Assembly (NCBI GenBank): GCA_021824145.1
Contig: JAKALM010000006.1
Span: 1 to 64,000, forward strand
Direction of reading: 5' to 3'
Source of the DNA: Bacteroidota bacterium
GTDB lineage: Bacteria > Bacteroidota > Ignavibacteria > Ignavibacteriales > Ignavibacteriaceae
Length of the DNA: 64,000 nucleotides
Positions within the stretch are counted from its first letter, which is position 1. Every line of letters starts with the position of its first letter. Under the pieces are notes generated by a model. The model was given only the letters and a program-made list of their open reading frames with translations. It did no database searches and was not told the DNA's origin. Position numbers and translations under genes: made by a program. This document shows, in pieces, positions 25,388-35,565 of the stretch.

Positions 25388-27211
25388 TTAATTTTTATTC
25401 TCGAAAAAATAATTGAAAATGATTTGCGCTTTTTGTTTCCCAATTATTTTGCTTAGTTGATCTAAGTTTGATTCTTTCACAGATGAAATACTGCCCAATT
25501 CTTTCAACAACAATTTTGCAGTTGTTGGCCCAATACCTTTAATGCTCGTTAATTCAGTTTGAATTGTTCTTTTACTTCTTCTATTTCTATGAAATGTAAT
25601 TGCAAAACGATGTGCTTCGTCTCTTACTTGCTGAAGAAGTTTTAAGCCTGACGAAGTTTTGGGAATTGACGCCGGCTCACTTTGTTCAGGGAAAAATACT
25701 TCCTCAAGTCTTTTTGCCAAACCTATGATGTTATATTTTTTAAATCCTAAATTATTCAAAATCTCTACCGCACTCGAAAGCTGCCCTTTCCCGCCATCAA
25801 CCATTATTAATTCGGGAAGATTTTCATTCTCTTCAATTAATTTTGAATATCTTCTTTTTATCACTTCGCGCATTGAAGAAAAATCATCAGGCCCTTCAAC
25901 TTCTTTTATTATAAATTTTCTGTACAAGCTTTTTTTCGGTTTGCCATCTTCAAAAACAACCATGCTGGCAACAGAATCAGTTCCTTGAAGATTTGAAATA
26001 TCAAAGCATTCAATTTTTCTTGGAAGAACATTTAACCTCAAATCACGCTGCAAAGCTGCCAGAGCATATGGAACGTGCCCTTCTTTTTTCATTTTCTGGA
26101 TTTGAATTTCTTTTAATTGAAATATTGCATTTTCTTTGCACATTTTTACAAGTGAATTTAAGCTCCCTTTTTTGGGAATTACCAGTCTTACTTTTTTATT
26201 TGCTCTCTGCGAAAGCCATTCAATTAAAGTTTCAGAATCTGCTGGCTCAGCCTCTAAAACAATTTCATTGGGAATGTCAACAAATTCACCATAATAAAAT
26301 TCAATTGCAGCAGAATAAATTTCTGAAATGTCTTCCCATTCTTCTATGCTAAGCTTTAATTGTTTTTTTGCAATTAATTTTCCACTGCGGATATTAAATA
26401 CTGAACAAGCAGAATCCTTTCCTTCATATGCAATTGAAATAATATCACGGTCTTCAAAATCATCGCTAACAATTTTTTGCTTTGCAGCAATTGCTTGGAG
26501 CTGATTTATTTTATCGCGAATGAACGCTGCTTTTTCAAATTCCAGGGCTTCTCCCGCATTACTCATCTCATTTTGAAGCTCTTTTATGATGTCGTCAGTC
26601 TTTCCTTTTAAAACTTTAATAACACCTGAAACTCTTTCATTATAAGTTTCTGGCGAAATTAGATCTTCACAAGGCCCTTCGCATTTTTTTATATGATAAT
26701 CCAAACAGACCTTAAATTTCTTTTTTTCAATTGCTTCTTTATCAATTTTTAATTTGCAGCTTCTTATCATAAAAATTTGATTAAGAAGCCTTAATGATGA
26801 TTTCATGTTTTTTACATCGGTGTAAGGTCCAAAATATCTAGAGCCATCTCTTATTATTTGGCGTGTCGGAAAAATCCTTGGAAAAAGTTCGCTTGTAACT
26901 CTAATGAAAGGATAGGATTTATCATCTTTTAAATTAACATTGTAACGAGGTTTGTATTCTTTTATCAAATTATTTTCAAGAACAAGTGCTTCAACTTCGT
27001 TGTCCGTTACAATAAGTTCAAGATCATTTATCTTGCTAACTAATGCTAAAGTTTTTGGGGAAGTTACACTATTATGGAAGTAGCTTCGCACTCTATTCTT
27101 CAAGTTGATAGCTTTGCCAACATAAATGATTTTACCTTTATCATTTTTAAATTGATAAACTCCAGGTTTATCTGGCAAATTTTGTAATTTAGTTTCGATT
27201 ACTGAGTTCAT
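25388..27211 (-). CDS. uvrC: Excinuclease ABC subunit C
   Basis: 607 aa, the normal length. UvrC makes both cuts beside a DNA lesion after UvrAB loading. The GIY-YIG nuclease is at residues about 12-90 (PGVYQFKNDKGKIIYVGKA), a UVR motif near 200-240 (EFEKAAFIRDKI), the RNase H-like second nuclease at about 375-530 (IECFDISNLQG and PELIMVDGGKGQL) and tandem helix-hairpin-helix motifs at the end (LTSIKGIGPTTAK). It is followed closely by the L,D-transpeptidase gene and preceded by glgC (38 bases). Confidence 0.97.
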   Translation of the reverse strand: MNSVIETKLQNLPDKPGVYQFKNDKGKIIYVGKAINLKNRVRSYFHNSVTSPKTLALVSKINDLELIVTDNEVEALVLENNLIKEYKPRYNVNLKDDKSYPFIRVTSELFPRIFPTRQIIRDGSRYFGPYTDVKNMKSSLRLLNQIFMIRSCKLKIDKEAIEKKKFKVCLDYHIKKCEGPCEDLISPETYNERVSGVIKVLKGKTDDIIKELQNEMSNAGEALEFEKAAFIRDKINQLQAIAAKQKIVSDDFEDRDIISIAYEGKDSACSVFNIRSGKLIAKKQLKLSIEEWEDISEIYSAAIEFYYGEFVDIPNEIVLEAEPADSETLIEWLSQRANKKVRLVIPKKGSLNSLVKMCKENAIFQLKEIQIQKMKKEGHVPYALAALQRDLRLNVLPRKIECFDISNLQGTDSVASMVVFEDGKPKKSLYRKFIIKEVEGPDDFSSMREVIKRRYSKLIEENENLPELIMVDGGKGQLSSAVEILNNLGFKKYNIIGLAKRLEEVFFPEQSEPASIPKTSSGLKLLQQVRDEAHRFAITFHRNRRSKRTIQTELTSIKGIGPTTAKLLLKELGSISSVKESNLDQLSKIIGKQKAQIIFNYFFENKN

Positions 27212-27249
27212 ATTTCAACAATTAAGAATCTAAATAATTTGCCTAAACA

Positions 27250-28494
27250 TTACGTTGGTAAAACTTGATTTTTTGCAATTACAACTATTCCGCTTTCAGT
27301 TACAGTAAATTTTTTCCTATCGCTTTCAAGATCAAAACCAATTTCGTATCCTTCCGGTACATTTACATTTTTGTCGATTATCGTTCTTCGAATTCGAGCG
27401 TGCCTTCCTATGTTGCAGTTGTTCATTATGATTGAATCGGTAACATAAGAAAAACTGTTTACTCTAACATTTGGTCCAAGCAGTGAACGTTCAACCAAAC
27501 CTCCAGATACAATTGAACCATCACAGATAAGAGAATTTAAAGTTCTGCCAACTCTTTCACCTTCATGTGAAACAGTTTTTGCCGGCGGAAATTGATATTG
27601 GTAAGTTCTCATTGGCCAGTTTTGGTCATAAAAATTAAATTCCGGAGTTACAGAAATTAAGTCCATGCTAGCTTCAAAATAACTTTCAATTGTTCCAATA
27701 TCTTTCCAATAAGGTTTTGTCTTTTTATTTTCATCGAAAAATTTATACGCCATAACTTTTCGATTCGATTTAACCATATAAGGAATTACATCGCTCCCAA
27801 AATCATGAGCTTTTAATTTTTGTGAATTCATTTCTTTAAAAACTTCTCTTAAAGTAGAAGAATTAAAAACATAAATTCCCATATTTACAAAACTATAGCC
27901 TGGTTTGTCGGGAATTTCTGGCGGCGTTGATGGTTTTTCAATAAATGAAGTAATAGAATATTTATCGTCAACACCAACAATTCCAAAACGGTTTGCTTCT
28001 TCTTTTGGAATTTCAATACACGCCATAGAAAGATCAGCATTCATATCAACATGATATTGAAGCATTTTTAAATAATCCATTTTATAAATATGGTCGCCGC
28101 TTAAAAGAAGCACCCAGTTAACCTTTTTATCTTGCGAAAAAAGATTTACATTTTGATAAATTGCATTGGCTGTTCCAAGATACCAATCGTTGTTAAATTT
28201 GCGCTGCGGCGGAACTGAATAAATATATTCGCCAAGTTCTGGATTAAAAATACTCCAAGCTTCAAACAAGTGCTGATTAAGTGAATCCGATTTATATTGA
28301 ACAAGAACATAAATTCTTCTTAAGCCAGAATTTAGGCAATTTGAAAGTGTAAAATCAATAATTCTGTATTTTCCGCCGAAAGGTACGGAAGGTTTGCTTC
28401 GGTAAGTAGTAAGCGGTGAAAGTCTTTCTCCTTGTCCGCCAGCCAAAACCATTGTTACAGTTTCTCTAAGAATTGAAGAGCCAGGAAAAGTCAT
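27250..28494 (-). CDS. glgC: Glucose-1-phosphate adenylyltransferase
   Basis: 414 aa. It makes ADP-glucose for glycogen synthesis. The nucleotide-binding N-terminus reads VLAGGQGERLSPLT, then KPSVPFGGKYRIIDF; GTANAIYQN, SGDHIYKMDY (Asp for Mg) and FIEKP follow. The C-terminal left-handed beta-helix is at about 300-400 (SLICDGSIVSGG, NCNIGRHARIRRTIID), where allosteric control lies. No other glycogen gene is near. It is the first gene of a minus-strand run with uvrC. Confidence 0.95.
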   Translation of the reverse strand: MTFPGSSILRETVTMVLAGGQGERLSPLTTYRSKPSVPFGGKYRIIDFTLSNCLNSGLRRIYVLVQYKSDSLNQHLFEAWSIFNPELGEYIYSVPPQRKFNNDWYLGTANAIYQNVNLFSQDKKVNWVLLLSGDHIYKMDYLKMLQYHVDMNADLSMACIEIPKEEANRFGIVGVDDKYSITSFIEKPSTPPEIPDKPGYSFVNMGIYVFNSSTLREVFKEMNSQKLKAHDFGSDVIPYMVKSNRKVMAYKFFDENKKTKPYWKDIGTIESYFEASMDLISVTPEFNFYDQNWPMRTYQYQFPPAKTVSHEGERVGRTLNSLICDGSIVSGGLVERSLLGPNVRVNSFSYVTDSIIMNNCNIGRHARIRRTIIDKNVNVPEGYEIGFDLESDRKKFTVTESGIVVIAKNQVLPT

Positions 28495-28708
28495 AGTTCC
28501 TCCGAAAATATTAATTTCAATATATAGAAATATGATTTGTTTGGCAATTCAAGAAATTGTTAATTTTATATTATAATTTTAAACTAACTTTAGTTTCAAT
28601 TTGAAGAATAAATGTTAAACTTCTGATGCGGATAGAAATTCTTGAGAAATTTATTAAAAATTGAAAATGTAATGAACTTATAACCTTCCAAAATTTAATT
28701 CGATCTGA

Positions 28709-30424
28709 ATGAAAAAAAATCTTAAAATAATTTTGCTAATTATATCTTCAATTATCTTTTTGATTGGAGGCAAGTTTGAAGATAATCATTTAAGTATTAG
28801 TTCTAAAAAATCCGAACACAGCAATAAATCATCCGAAAAGTTTGCATTGACTAACTTTTACTCGGAAATTCCTGATGATTACATTTCAGCAAATCAATAT
28901 AAGATTAACATACTGCATTATTATTTGAACATAAATCTTTTTCCAGATAAAAAGTTGCTTCAAGGCGACGTGACGATTAAAGGAGTTTTACTGGATAAAA
29001 ACTTGAAGCAAATTGATTTAAATTTTTATGATAACATGAAAATTACACAGCTTCAATTAAACGGTGCGAATTCTTCCTACGACGAAAAAGGTACTCGATT
29101 GTCTATTCCATTTTCAAATATTTCTTCAGATACTTTTTATGTTCACGTTATTTATGAAGGAACTCCAAAACGTGCCGGTTTTTCTTCTTTTGTATTTGGA
29201 GAAATTAATGGAAAGTCGTGTGTTTATAATTTAAATGAACCGATATATGCTTCCACATGGTTTCCATGCAATGATATTCCTTCAGACAAAGCTCTATTGG
29301 ATATAAAAATAACAAATGATTCTTCCGAAGTTTCTGCATCAAACGGAAAACTAATTAGTGTTACTACTATTGGAACAAGAAGAACTTATTATTGGAAATC
29401 AACCTATCCAATTTCAACTTATTTAATTTGTCTTTATTCTTCGGATTATGTGAACTTTAGCGATAAATATATCTCCCAAAATAAACAGGATACGATGGCA
29501 ATAGAATATTATGTTTTTCCAAATCAATTGGAAAATGCTAAAATAGATTTTAAGCCTTATCCTGATATGATAGATTTTTTTGCAAAAACTTTTGGTGAAT
29601 ATCCATTCATAAAAGAAAAATATGGTGTAGCGGAATTTTTGTGGCAGCTTGGAGCGATGGAAACTCAAACTTTGACCGGAGTTGGTTTTAATTTTATTGG
29701 AGGAAAACAATTCTTTACAAGCATTTTCGCTCATGAGCTTTCTCATCATTGGTTTGGTGATGCAGTTGGACCGGAAACATGGAAAGATATTTGGCTTAAT
29801 GAAGGATTTGCAACTTATTGTGAAGCTTTATATTCAGAGCATTTAGGCGGCCCCGGCGCTCTTCAATCAAGTATGATGAGCAAATTTCAAGATGATTTTG
29901 ACGGTACTGTTTATAATCCAAATGATTTATTCAGTACAACGGTTTATCAAAAAGGAGCGTGGGTTTTACACATGCTTCGCCATGAAATAGGTGATTCAGT
30001 ATTTTTCAATATACTTAGAAATTATTTTGAAAAGTATAAATATAAAAATGCTTCGACTAAAGATTTTGAAGAAGTTTGTGAAAATATTTCTCACAAAAAT
30101 CTTCAACAATTTTTTGATCAATGGGTATTTAAAGGAACAGGAATTCTTGAATTAAATTACAACTGGAAAGCCGAAAGAATAGATAGTTTAATAAAAGTAG
30201 ATTTAACAATTAATCAAAAACAAACCGGGTATCAAGTTTATCAATTTCCGCTTGATGTAAAGATTCGTCTGAAAGATCAGTCAATAATTTATAAGACGTT
30301 TTATGTCGATGCCCGCCAAAAAATAATTGAATTTAATTTATCAAAAGAGCCGCTTGAAATTATTCTCGATCCGAATAACTGGCTTTTAGCAAAAATTAAT
30401 GGCGAAAAAAATAGTAGTGAATAA
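28709..30424 (+). CDS. M1-family zinc aminopeptidase, secreted
   Basis: 571 aa. An N-terminal hydrophobic segment (about 5-21) acts as signal or anchor. The zinc site is HELSHH at 342-347 (His342, Glu343 and His346) with the third ligand Glu365 in NEGFATY, an HExxH-x18-E arrangement. The gating motif reads GAMETQTLTG, a variant of the GxMEN exopeptidase motif with Gln-like change after Glu. The N-terminal beta domain (about 65-250) and part of the catalytic domain are typical. It is shorter than classical PepN. The gene is single, on the plus strand. Confidence 0.9.
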   Translation: MKKNLKIILLIISSIIFLIGGKFEDNHLSISSKKSEHSNKSSEKFALTNFYSEIPDDYISANQYKINILHYYLNINLFPDKKLLQGDVTIKGVLLDKNLKQIDLNFYDNMKITQLQLNGANSSYDEKGTRLSIPFSNISSDTFYVHVIYEGTPKRAGFSSFVFGEINGKSCVYNLNEPIYASTWFPCNDIPSDKALLDIKITNDSSEVSASNGKLISVTTIGTRRTYYWKSTYPISTYLICLYSSDYVNFSDKYISQNKQDTMAIEYYVFPNQLENAKIDFKPYPDMIDFFAKTFGEYPFIKEKYGVAEFLWQLGAMETQTLTGVGFNFIGGKQFFTSIFAHELSHHWFGDAVGPETWKDIWLNEGFATYCEALYSEHLGGPGALQSSMMSKFQDDFDGTVYNPNDLFSTTVYQKGAWVLHMLRHEIGDSVFFNILRNYFEKYKYKNASTKDFEEVCENISHKNLQQFFDQWVFKGTGILELNYNWKAERIDSLIKVDLTINQKQTGYQVYQFPLDVKIRLKDQSIIYKTFYVDARQKIIEFNLSKEPLEIILDPNNWLLAKINGEKNSSE

Positions 30425-30480
30425 AAATTTATGCTTATATTTTAAACCATCTTAAGTAAATTTTAGCAACGAAAAATTTA

Positions 30481-31206
30481 GTGAAAGAAACATATCTTTT
30501 TATTTCGGATATTCATCTCGGTCTTCAATCTTATTCGGTTGAAAGAGAAAAAGAAAGACTTCTTGTAAAGTTTTTGAAGTTTGCAGAGGATAATTGTAGT
30601 GAACTATTTATTGTAGGTGATCTTTTTGATTATTGGTTTGAATACAAGCGAGTTTATCAGAAAGGATTTTTTAGAACTCTAACTGCTTTGCAAGACTTAA
30701 CCGAAAAAGGAATTAAGGTTCATTATTTTATTGGAAATCATGACTTCATGCATGGAAACTTTTTTAAAGATGAGATTGGCGCTGCAATGTATGAAAATCC
30801 TATTGATACAATTTTGAATGGGAAACGATTTTTTATTGGTCATGGCGATGGTTTAGTTAAAAATGATATTGGTTACAATATTTTAAAAAAGATTTTGCGC
30901 AACAAAGTTCTTCAAAAATTTTATTCTTGGGTTCATCCAGATATTGGCGTTGCAATTGCAAGTCATACCAGCAAGACGAGCAGAGATTATACAACTAAAA
31001 AAGATTACGGCGAAGAAGATGGCTTATTTGAAGCAGCAAAATCTAAAATTGATGAAGGTTTTGATTTTGTTCTGTTCGGGCACCTTCATAAAAGATGTTA
31101 TCTAAAATATAAAAATGGATTCTATGTTAATTTGGGGTCGTGGCTTGATGCACCATGCTACGGAATTTATAAAGATGATAAATTTGAAATTGTAGATTGG
31201 AAATAA
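30481..31206 (+). CDS. UDP-2,3-diacylglucosamine diphosphatase-like phosphoesterase (LpxH type)
   Basis: 241 aa calcineurin-type metallophosphoesterase. Metal motifs in order: ISDIHLG, GDLFDYWFEYK, GNHDF, GHGDG and FGHLHKR. The phrase GDLFDYWFE and the gap to GNHDF fit LpxH, which removes UMP from UDP-diacylglucosamine in lipid A synthesis. Start is GTG at 30481. It is followed after 1 base by the PBP1A gene, so lipid A and peptidoglycan synthesis genes may be co-transcribed. Confidence 0.87.
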   Translation: MKETYLFISDIHLGLQSYSVEREKERLLVKFLKFAEDNCSELFIVGDLFDYWFEYKRVYQKGFFRTLTALQDLTEKGIKVHYFIGNHDFMHGNFFKDEIGAAMYENPIDTILNGKRFFIGHGDGLVKNDIGYNILKKILRNKVLQKFYSWVHPDIGVAIASHTSKTSRDYTTKKDYGEEDGLFEAAKSKIDEGFDFVLFGHLHKRCYLKYKNGFYVNLGSWLDAPCYGIYKDDKFEIVDWK

Positions 31207-31207
31207 G

Positions 31208-33490
31208 ATGGCAAAAAATAGAAATCAAAATTTTGAATATGGAAAATATTTTGATGATGCATTAAAGAGAAATAAGAAAAAAAAATCAAATGGCGGAAAT
31301 AGAAAAAGAACATTAATTATCAGCGGAATAATTTTCATTTTCTTCGCAGCTTTTATGGTTTACATAGTAAGTGGATTGCCATCTCTTGAAGAACTTGAAA
31401 ATCCTAAACCTCAATTAGCAAGCAAAGTATACGGCATTAACGGCGAGCTTATCGGAACAATTTCAATTCAAAATAGAATTGAAACAAACATTGACAGCCT
31501 TCCATCTTATATGGCTAACGCTTTAATTTCAACAGAAGACAGAAAATTTTATTCACATTGGGGAGTTGATCTAAATCGTTTTATTAAAGCGATGATAAAA
31601 AATATTTTTCTTTTCCGGCATGAAGGCGCTAGTACAATTACTCAGCAGCTTGCAAATAATCTTTATCATTTGAAATCGAGAGATGAAAATCTTTTTCAAA
31701 CCGGCGTTAGAAAAATTAGAGAATGGATAAGCGCAGTCCAGATTGAAAAAACATTTACGAAGAAAGAAATTCTTCAACTATATCTTAATGTATCATATTT
31801 CGGAAGAAGCGCTTATGGTGTTGAATCAGCGGCACGAGTTTATTTCAACAAAAAGGGAAAAGACCTTACGCTTCCCGAATGTGCTTTATTTGTTGCCTTA
31901 TTAAAATCGCCAGAATATTATGATCCTGTTCGTCATCCCGATCATGCGTTAAGAAGAAGAAATCAGGTGATGTATAATATGGTTGATAACGGCATGCTCT
32001 CTGAAGCAGAATATGAAAAATTAAAAAATGAACCGATTGATATTTCCTCGGACAGAATAATTGGGAATAAATCCGAGGCTCCATACTTTATGGAATATGT
32101 AAGACAGCAAATGGTTACTTTAGCTGAAAAATATGGATATGATTTATACCGCGATGGGCTTAATATTTACACGACTTTAGATTTAAAGATGCAGAAAATT
32201 GCTAACAAAGCTGCTGCCGATCATCTCAAACAATTTCAAGAAATGTTTAACAAATATTGGAATTGGAATAAACATCAAGAATTATTAGCAAGCATTCTTG
32301 ATAGAGCAATTAAAGATAGTCATCAATATAATCTAGCAAAAACTCCTCAAGAAAAAGCGCAAGTTTATAATAGCTTAAAATATGATCCGAATTTTATTGA
32401 TTCTGTCAAAAAAGCAGCAACAACAATTCAAGTTGGCTTTGTTGCGCTTGATCCGACAAACGGACAAATAAGAGCAATGGTTGGCGGTGAGAATCAAAAC
32501 TTTGGAAGAGGATTAAATCATGTAACTGGAATTAGAAGACAGCCTGGGTCTTCATTTAAACCTTTTACTTATGCTGTTGCAATTGATAATGGCTATTTTC
32601 CTGCATACACTTTGCTTAATCAAAAATTTAATTATAATGGCTGGTCTCCGGATAATTTTGAAAATGATTACGGCGGATATATGACTTTGCGCCAAGCATT
32701 GGCATATTCAATTAACGTAATTGCTGGAAGATTAACAATAAGTAATATGGCTCCTCCTTGGCAAGTTGTAAAATATGCTCATCGAATGGGAATACAATCA
32801 CCTCTTGATGCAGTGCCTTCAATTGCACTTGGAACTTCTGACGTTACTCCACTTGAAATGACTTCAGCTTATGGTACGTTTGCAGACAATGGAATTCATG
32901 TTGACCCAATTTCTATTTTAAAAATAGAAGATAGGAATGGAATTTTAATTGACAAGTTTGTTCCAGAATATCAGGAAGCTATTTCTCCACAAACTGCTTC
33001 AATTATTACAAACATGCTTCAAGATGTAGTAAACTACGGAACTGGAGCCGGAGTAAGAAGATATTTTCAATATCCATGTGCTGGTAAAACAGGAACTACT
33101 CAAAATTTTTCTGATGCATGGTTTGTCGGATTCACTCCTCAGCTTGCTGCTGGCGTTTGGGTTGGTTTTGATGACCACCGAATCAAATTTACTAGTTCAT
33201 ATGGTCAAGGTGCTAGAGCTGCGATGCCAATTTGGGCAATGTTTATGGAAGGTGCGTATAAAGAGTTAAATCTTCCAGTAAAATATTTTCAAATGGCGCC
33301 AGGAATTGATACCGTTTCATTCTGTAAAGCTACAATGGATCTTGGTGATACAAGATTAGCCACAAGTAATTGCCCCGTAGTTGTTAGAGATATTATTAAT
33401 GCAAAAAATCTTCCAGCAAAATGTGAAATCCATAATGGAAGCGGAAATAAAATTAAAAAAGAAAATAATACTGGTGAATCGGGATGGTAA
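31208..33490 (+). CDS. Class A penicillin-binding protein (PBP1A type)
   Basis: 760 aa, inner-membrane glycosyltransferase and transpeptidase for peptidoglycan. A short cytoplasmic Lys/Arg-rich part, a membrane helix (about 37-57), then the GT51 domain with STEDRKFYSHWG and GASTITQQLANN (glutamate of EDRKF catalytic), and the transpeptidase domain with GSSFKPFTYA (active Ser), SIN and KTGTT. The C-terminus is Asn/Lys-rich. Placement directly after the LpxH-like gene fits an envelope-synthesis operon. Confidence 0.95.
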   Translation: MAKNRNQNFEYGKYFDDALKRNKKKKSNGGNRKRTLIISGIIFIFFAAFMVYIVSGLPSLEELENPKPQLASKVYGINGELIGTISIQNRIETNIDSLPSYMANALISTEDRKFYSHWGVDLNRFIKAMIKNIFLFRHEGASTITQQLANNLYHLKSRDENLFQTGVRKIREWISAVQIEKTFTKKEILQLYLNVSYFGRSAYGVESAARVYFNKKGKDLTLPECALFVALLKSPEYYDPVRHPDHALRRRNQVMYNMVDNGMLSEAEYEKLKNEPIDISSDRIIGNKSEAPYFMEYVRQQMVTLAEKYGYDLYRDGLNIYTTLDLKMQKIANKAAADHLKQFQEMFNKYWNWNKHQELLASILDRAIKDSHQYNLAKTPQEKAQVYNSLKYDPNFIDSVKKAATTIQVGFVALDPTNGQIRAMVGGENQNFGRGLNHVTGIRRQPGSSFKPFTYAVAIDNGYFPAYTLLNQKFNYNGWSPDNFENDYGGYMTLRQALAYSINVIAGRLTISNMAPPWQVVKYAHRMGIQSPLDAVPSIALGTSDVTPLEMTSAYGTFADNGIHVDPISILKIEDRNGILIDKFVPEYQEAISPQTASIITNMLQDVVNYGTGAGVRRYFQYPCAGKTGTTQNFSDAWFVGFTPQLAAGVWVGFDDHRIKFTSSYGQGARAAMPIWAMFMEGAYKELNLPVKYFQMAPGIDTVSFCKATMDLGDTRLATSNCPVVVRDIINAKNLPAKCEIHNGSGNKIKKENNTGESGW

Positions 33491-33515
33491 TTAATTTGTA
33501 AGACTTGATTTTTTG

Positions 33516-33599
33516 TGCCCGAAGGGGGATTCGAACCCCCACCCGATTACTCGGACTAGACCCTGAACCTAGCGTGTCTACCAATTTCACCATCCGGGC
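33516..33599 (-). tRNA. tRNA-Leu (anticodon CAG)
   Basis: 84 nt on the minus strand. Acceptor GCCCGGA (from 33599) pairs with TTCGGGC at the other end, with T8, the D-arm GGTGAAATTGGTAGACAC, an anticodon arm with loop TTCAGGG (CAG), a long variable arm TCCGAGTAATCGGGT as in class II tRNAs, and the T-arm GGGGGTTCGAATCCCCC. The discriminator is A, as expected for leucine; CCA is not encoded. The flanking 3' gap to 33856 holds no gene. Confidence 0.95.
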
Positions 33600-33856
33600 A
33601 TTTCATAGAATGAAAATTGCGTTTCAAATTTACAATTAAATCACTAACTAATCTATAAGTTAAAAATAAAATTTCTCACCGTTAATAATAATTTTCTTGT
33701 GTTTAATTGTTCTCAAAATTAACTTACCGCTAAATTTTTCTAATTATCATTTGAAAAAATATAATTAATTGTTTGATTGGCATTTGCATTTCATAAAAGT
33801 AATTTGCAAATGATCATCATTTAAATATTTCAAAATTATTCAAAGGAGAGTTCTAG

Positions 33857-35530
33857 ATGAAAAGGGCCTTTATCGTTTTGTTTTTTGCTTCATTGTTTCT
33901 AGTCTCAAATATTTTTGCACAAGTTCAAAGATCAGTTCCAGATACAACCGCTGAACTTATAAAAAATGAAGAAATGAAAAATTCTGAAGTAATGGAAATT
34001 GCAAGTTATCTGACTGATGTGTACGGACCTCGATTAACTTATTCGCCAGAATATAAACAGGCTGCTGATTGGGCGGCTTCAAAGTTAAAAGAATTTGGAG
34101 CTGAAAATATTCATTATGAAAATTGGGCTCCGATCGGCAAAGGATGGAGTTTAAAAAGTTTCTATGCCGAAGTTATTGAGCCGCGAACTATTCCATTAAT
34201 TGCTTTTCCTCAAGCTTGGTCACCATCATTGAAGGGAACTGTTAAAGGTGAAGTAGTATATCTTAATGTAAAAGGCGAAAAAGATTTTGAGAATTTCAAA
34301 GGCAAGCTTAAAGGAAAATTTGTACTATTAAGCGAGCCGAGAAATATTACGCCTCATTTCAAAGCGGATGCGGAAAGATTGACTGATTCTGAATTGCTTA
34401 AATTGGCTAATGCTTCTAAAGAATCGGGAAGAGGAAGATTCAGATTTCCGCGTCAAATGAACATGGCAAATTTTGATTCCGTGTTTGCTATGTTTAAACA
34501 ATTTCGTCCGGATATTGATTCAGCAACAGTTGCAAATTTTATTATTGAAAGAGCTCTTGGCCCAAAGAAACTTCAGTTCTGCAAAGATGAAGGCGCAGCA
34601 GCAGTGCTTACAATTTCAAATGGAGATGATGGAACTATTTTCGTTCAGCAAGCGGCAGTTCCTCAATCGTCGAATCCCCACGAAAGAGCACTTCCAGTTT
34701 ATGATCCAAAATCACCAGAAGTAATTCCGCAAATTGTTGTAGCCGCAGAAAATTATAATAGAATGATTAGAATGATAACCAAAGGTGAAAAGCTAACAAT
34801 TCAAATGGAATTGAAAGCAGATTTTACTAAAGCTGATTCAGCGTTTAATATTATTGGAGAAATCCCTGGAACAGATAAGAGAGATGAAATTGTATTGATT
34901 GGCGGACACTTTGATTCATGGCATGCAGGAACAGGCGCTGCAGATAATTCTTCTGGAGCTGCAGTCTGTATGGAAGCTTTACGATTATTGAAAAAATTAA
35001 ATCTTCAAACGCGTCGTACTATCAGAATTGGTTTATGGGCTGGTGAAGAAGAGGGATTGATTGGTTCGCGAGAATATGTTGCTAAGCATTTTGGTAAACA
35101 ATCGATAAATATGTTCGAATCAGTGCCAGCATCGAATGAAATTACACCAGAAGAAAAGTCCGAGTTCGAAAATTTTTGTGTTTATTTGAATGATGATAAT
35201 GGGACAGGAAAATTCAGAGGTATTTATCTTCAAGGAAATGAAAATGCACGACCAGTCTTTAATGAATGGCTGCATGAGTTTAATGATCCGGATGCACAAA
35301 CAATTACAATTTCCAACACTAGCGGTACTGATCACCTTTCATTTGATAATGCCGGATTACCAGCTTTTCAATTTATTCAAGATCCTCTTGATTACAGTGT
35401 AAGAATTCATCATACAAATATGGATGTTTATGAAAGATTGCAAGCGAAGGATCTAGAACAATCTGCTGCAATGATGGCTTTCTTTGCTTACAAAGCTGCG
35501 ATGATGGATAATAAGTTCCCAAGAAAGTAA
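33857..35530 (+). CDS. M28-family zinc peptidase with PA domain, secreted
   Basis: 557 aa. Signal peptide 1-21 (ending NIFAQ). An inserted PA-type domain occupies about 135-300. Catalytic motifs: GGHFDSWHAGTGAADNSSG (zinc His and bridging Asp), LWAGEEEGLIGS (catalytic Glu pair) and, further on, YLNDDNGTG and a late His in YSVRIHHTNMD. A strong SD (AAAGGAGAG) precedes the ATG. It is followed by the molybdenum hydroxylase genes after 35 bases, possibly the same transcript. A second M28 enzyme is at 46674-48074. Confidence 0.92.
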   Translation: MKRAFIVLFFASLFLVSNIFAQVQRSVPDTTAELIKNEEMKNSEVMEIASYLTDVYGPRLTYSPEYKQAADWAASKLKEFGAENIHYENWAPIGKGWSLKSFYAEVIEPRTIPLIAFPQAWSPSLKGTVKGEVVYLNVKGEKDFENFKGKLKGKFVLLSEPRNITPHFKADAERLTDSELLKLANASKESGRGRFRFPRQMNMANFDSVFAMFKQFRPDIDSATVANFIIERALGPKKLQFCKDEGAAAVLTISNGDDGTIFVQQAAVPQSSNPHERALPVYDPKSPEVIPQIVVAAENYNRMIRMITKGEKLTIQMELKADFTKADSAFNIIGEIPGTDKRDEIVLIGGHFDSWHAGTGAADNSSGAAVCMEALRLLKKLNLQTRRTIRIGLWAGEEEGLIGSREYVAKHFGKQSINMFESVPASNEITPEEKSEFENFCVYLNDDNGTGKFRGIYLQGNENARPVFNEWLHEFNDPDAQTITISNTSGTDHLSFDNAGLPAFQFIQDPLDYSVRIHHTNMDVYERLQAKDLEQSAAMMAFFAYKAAMMDNKFPRK

Positions 35531-35565
35531 AAAAATAAAAATTATTTTTTGCAAAGGGAGGTTTT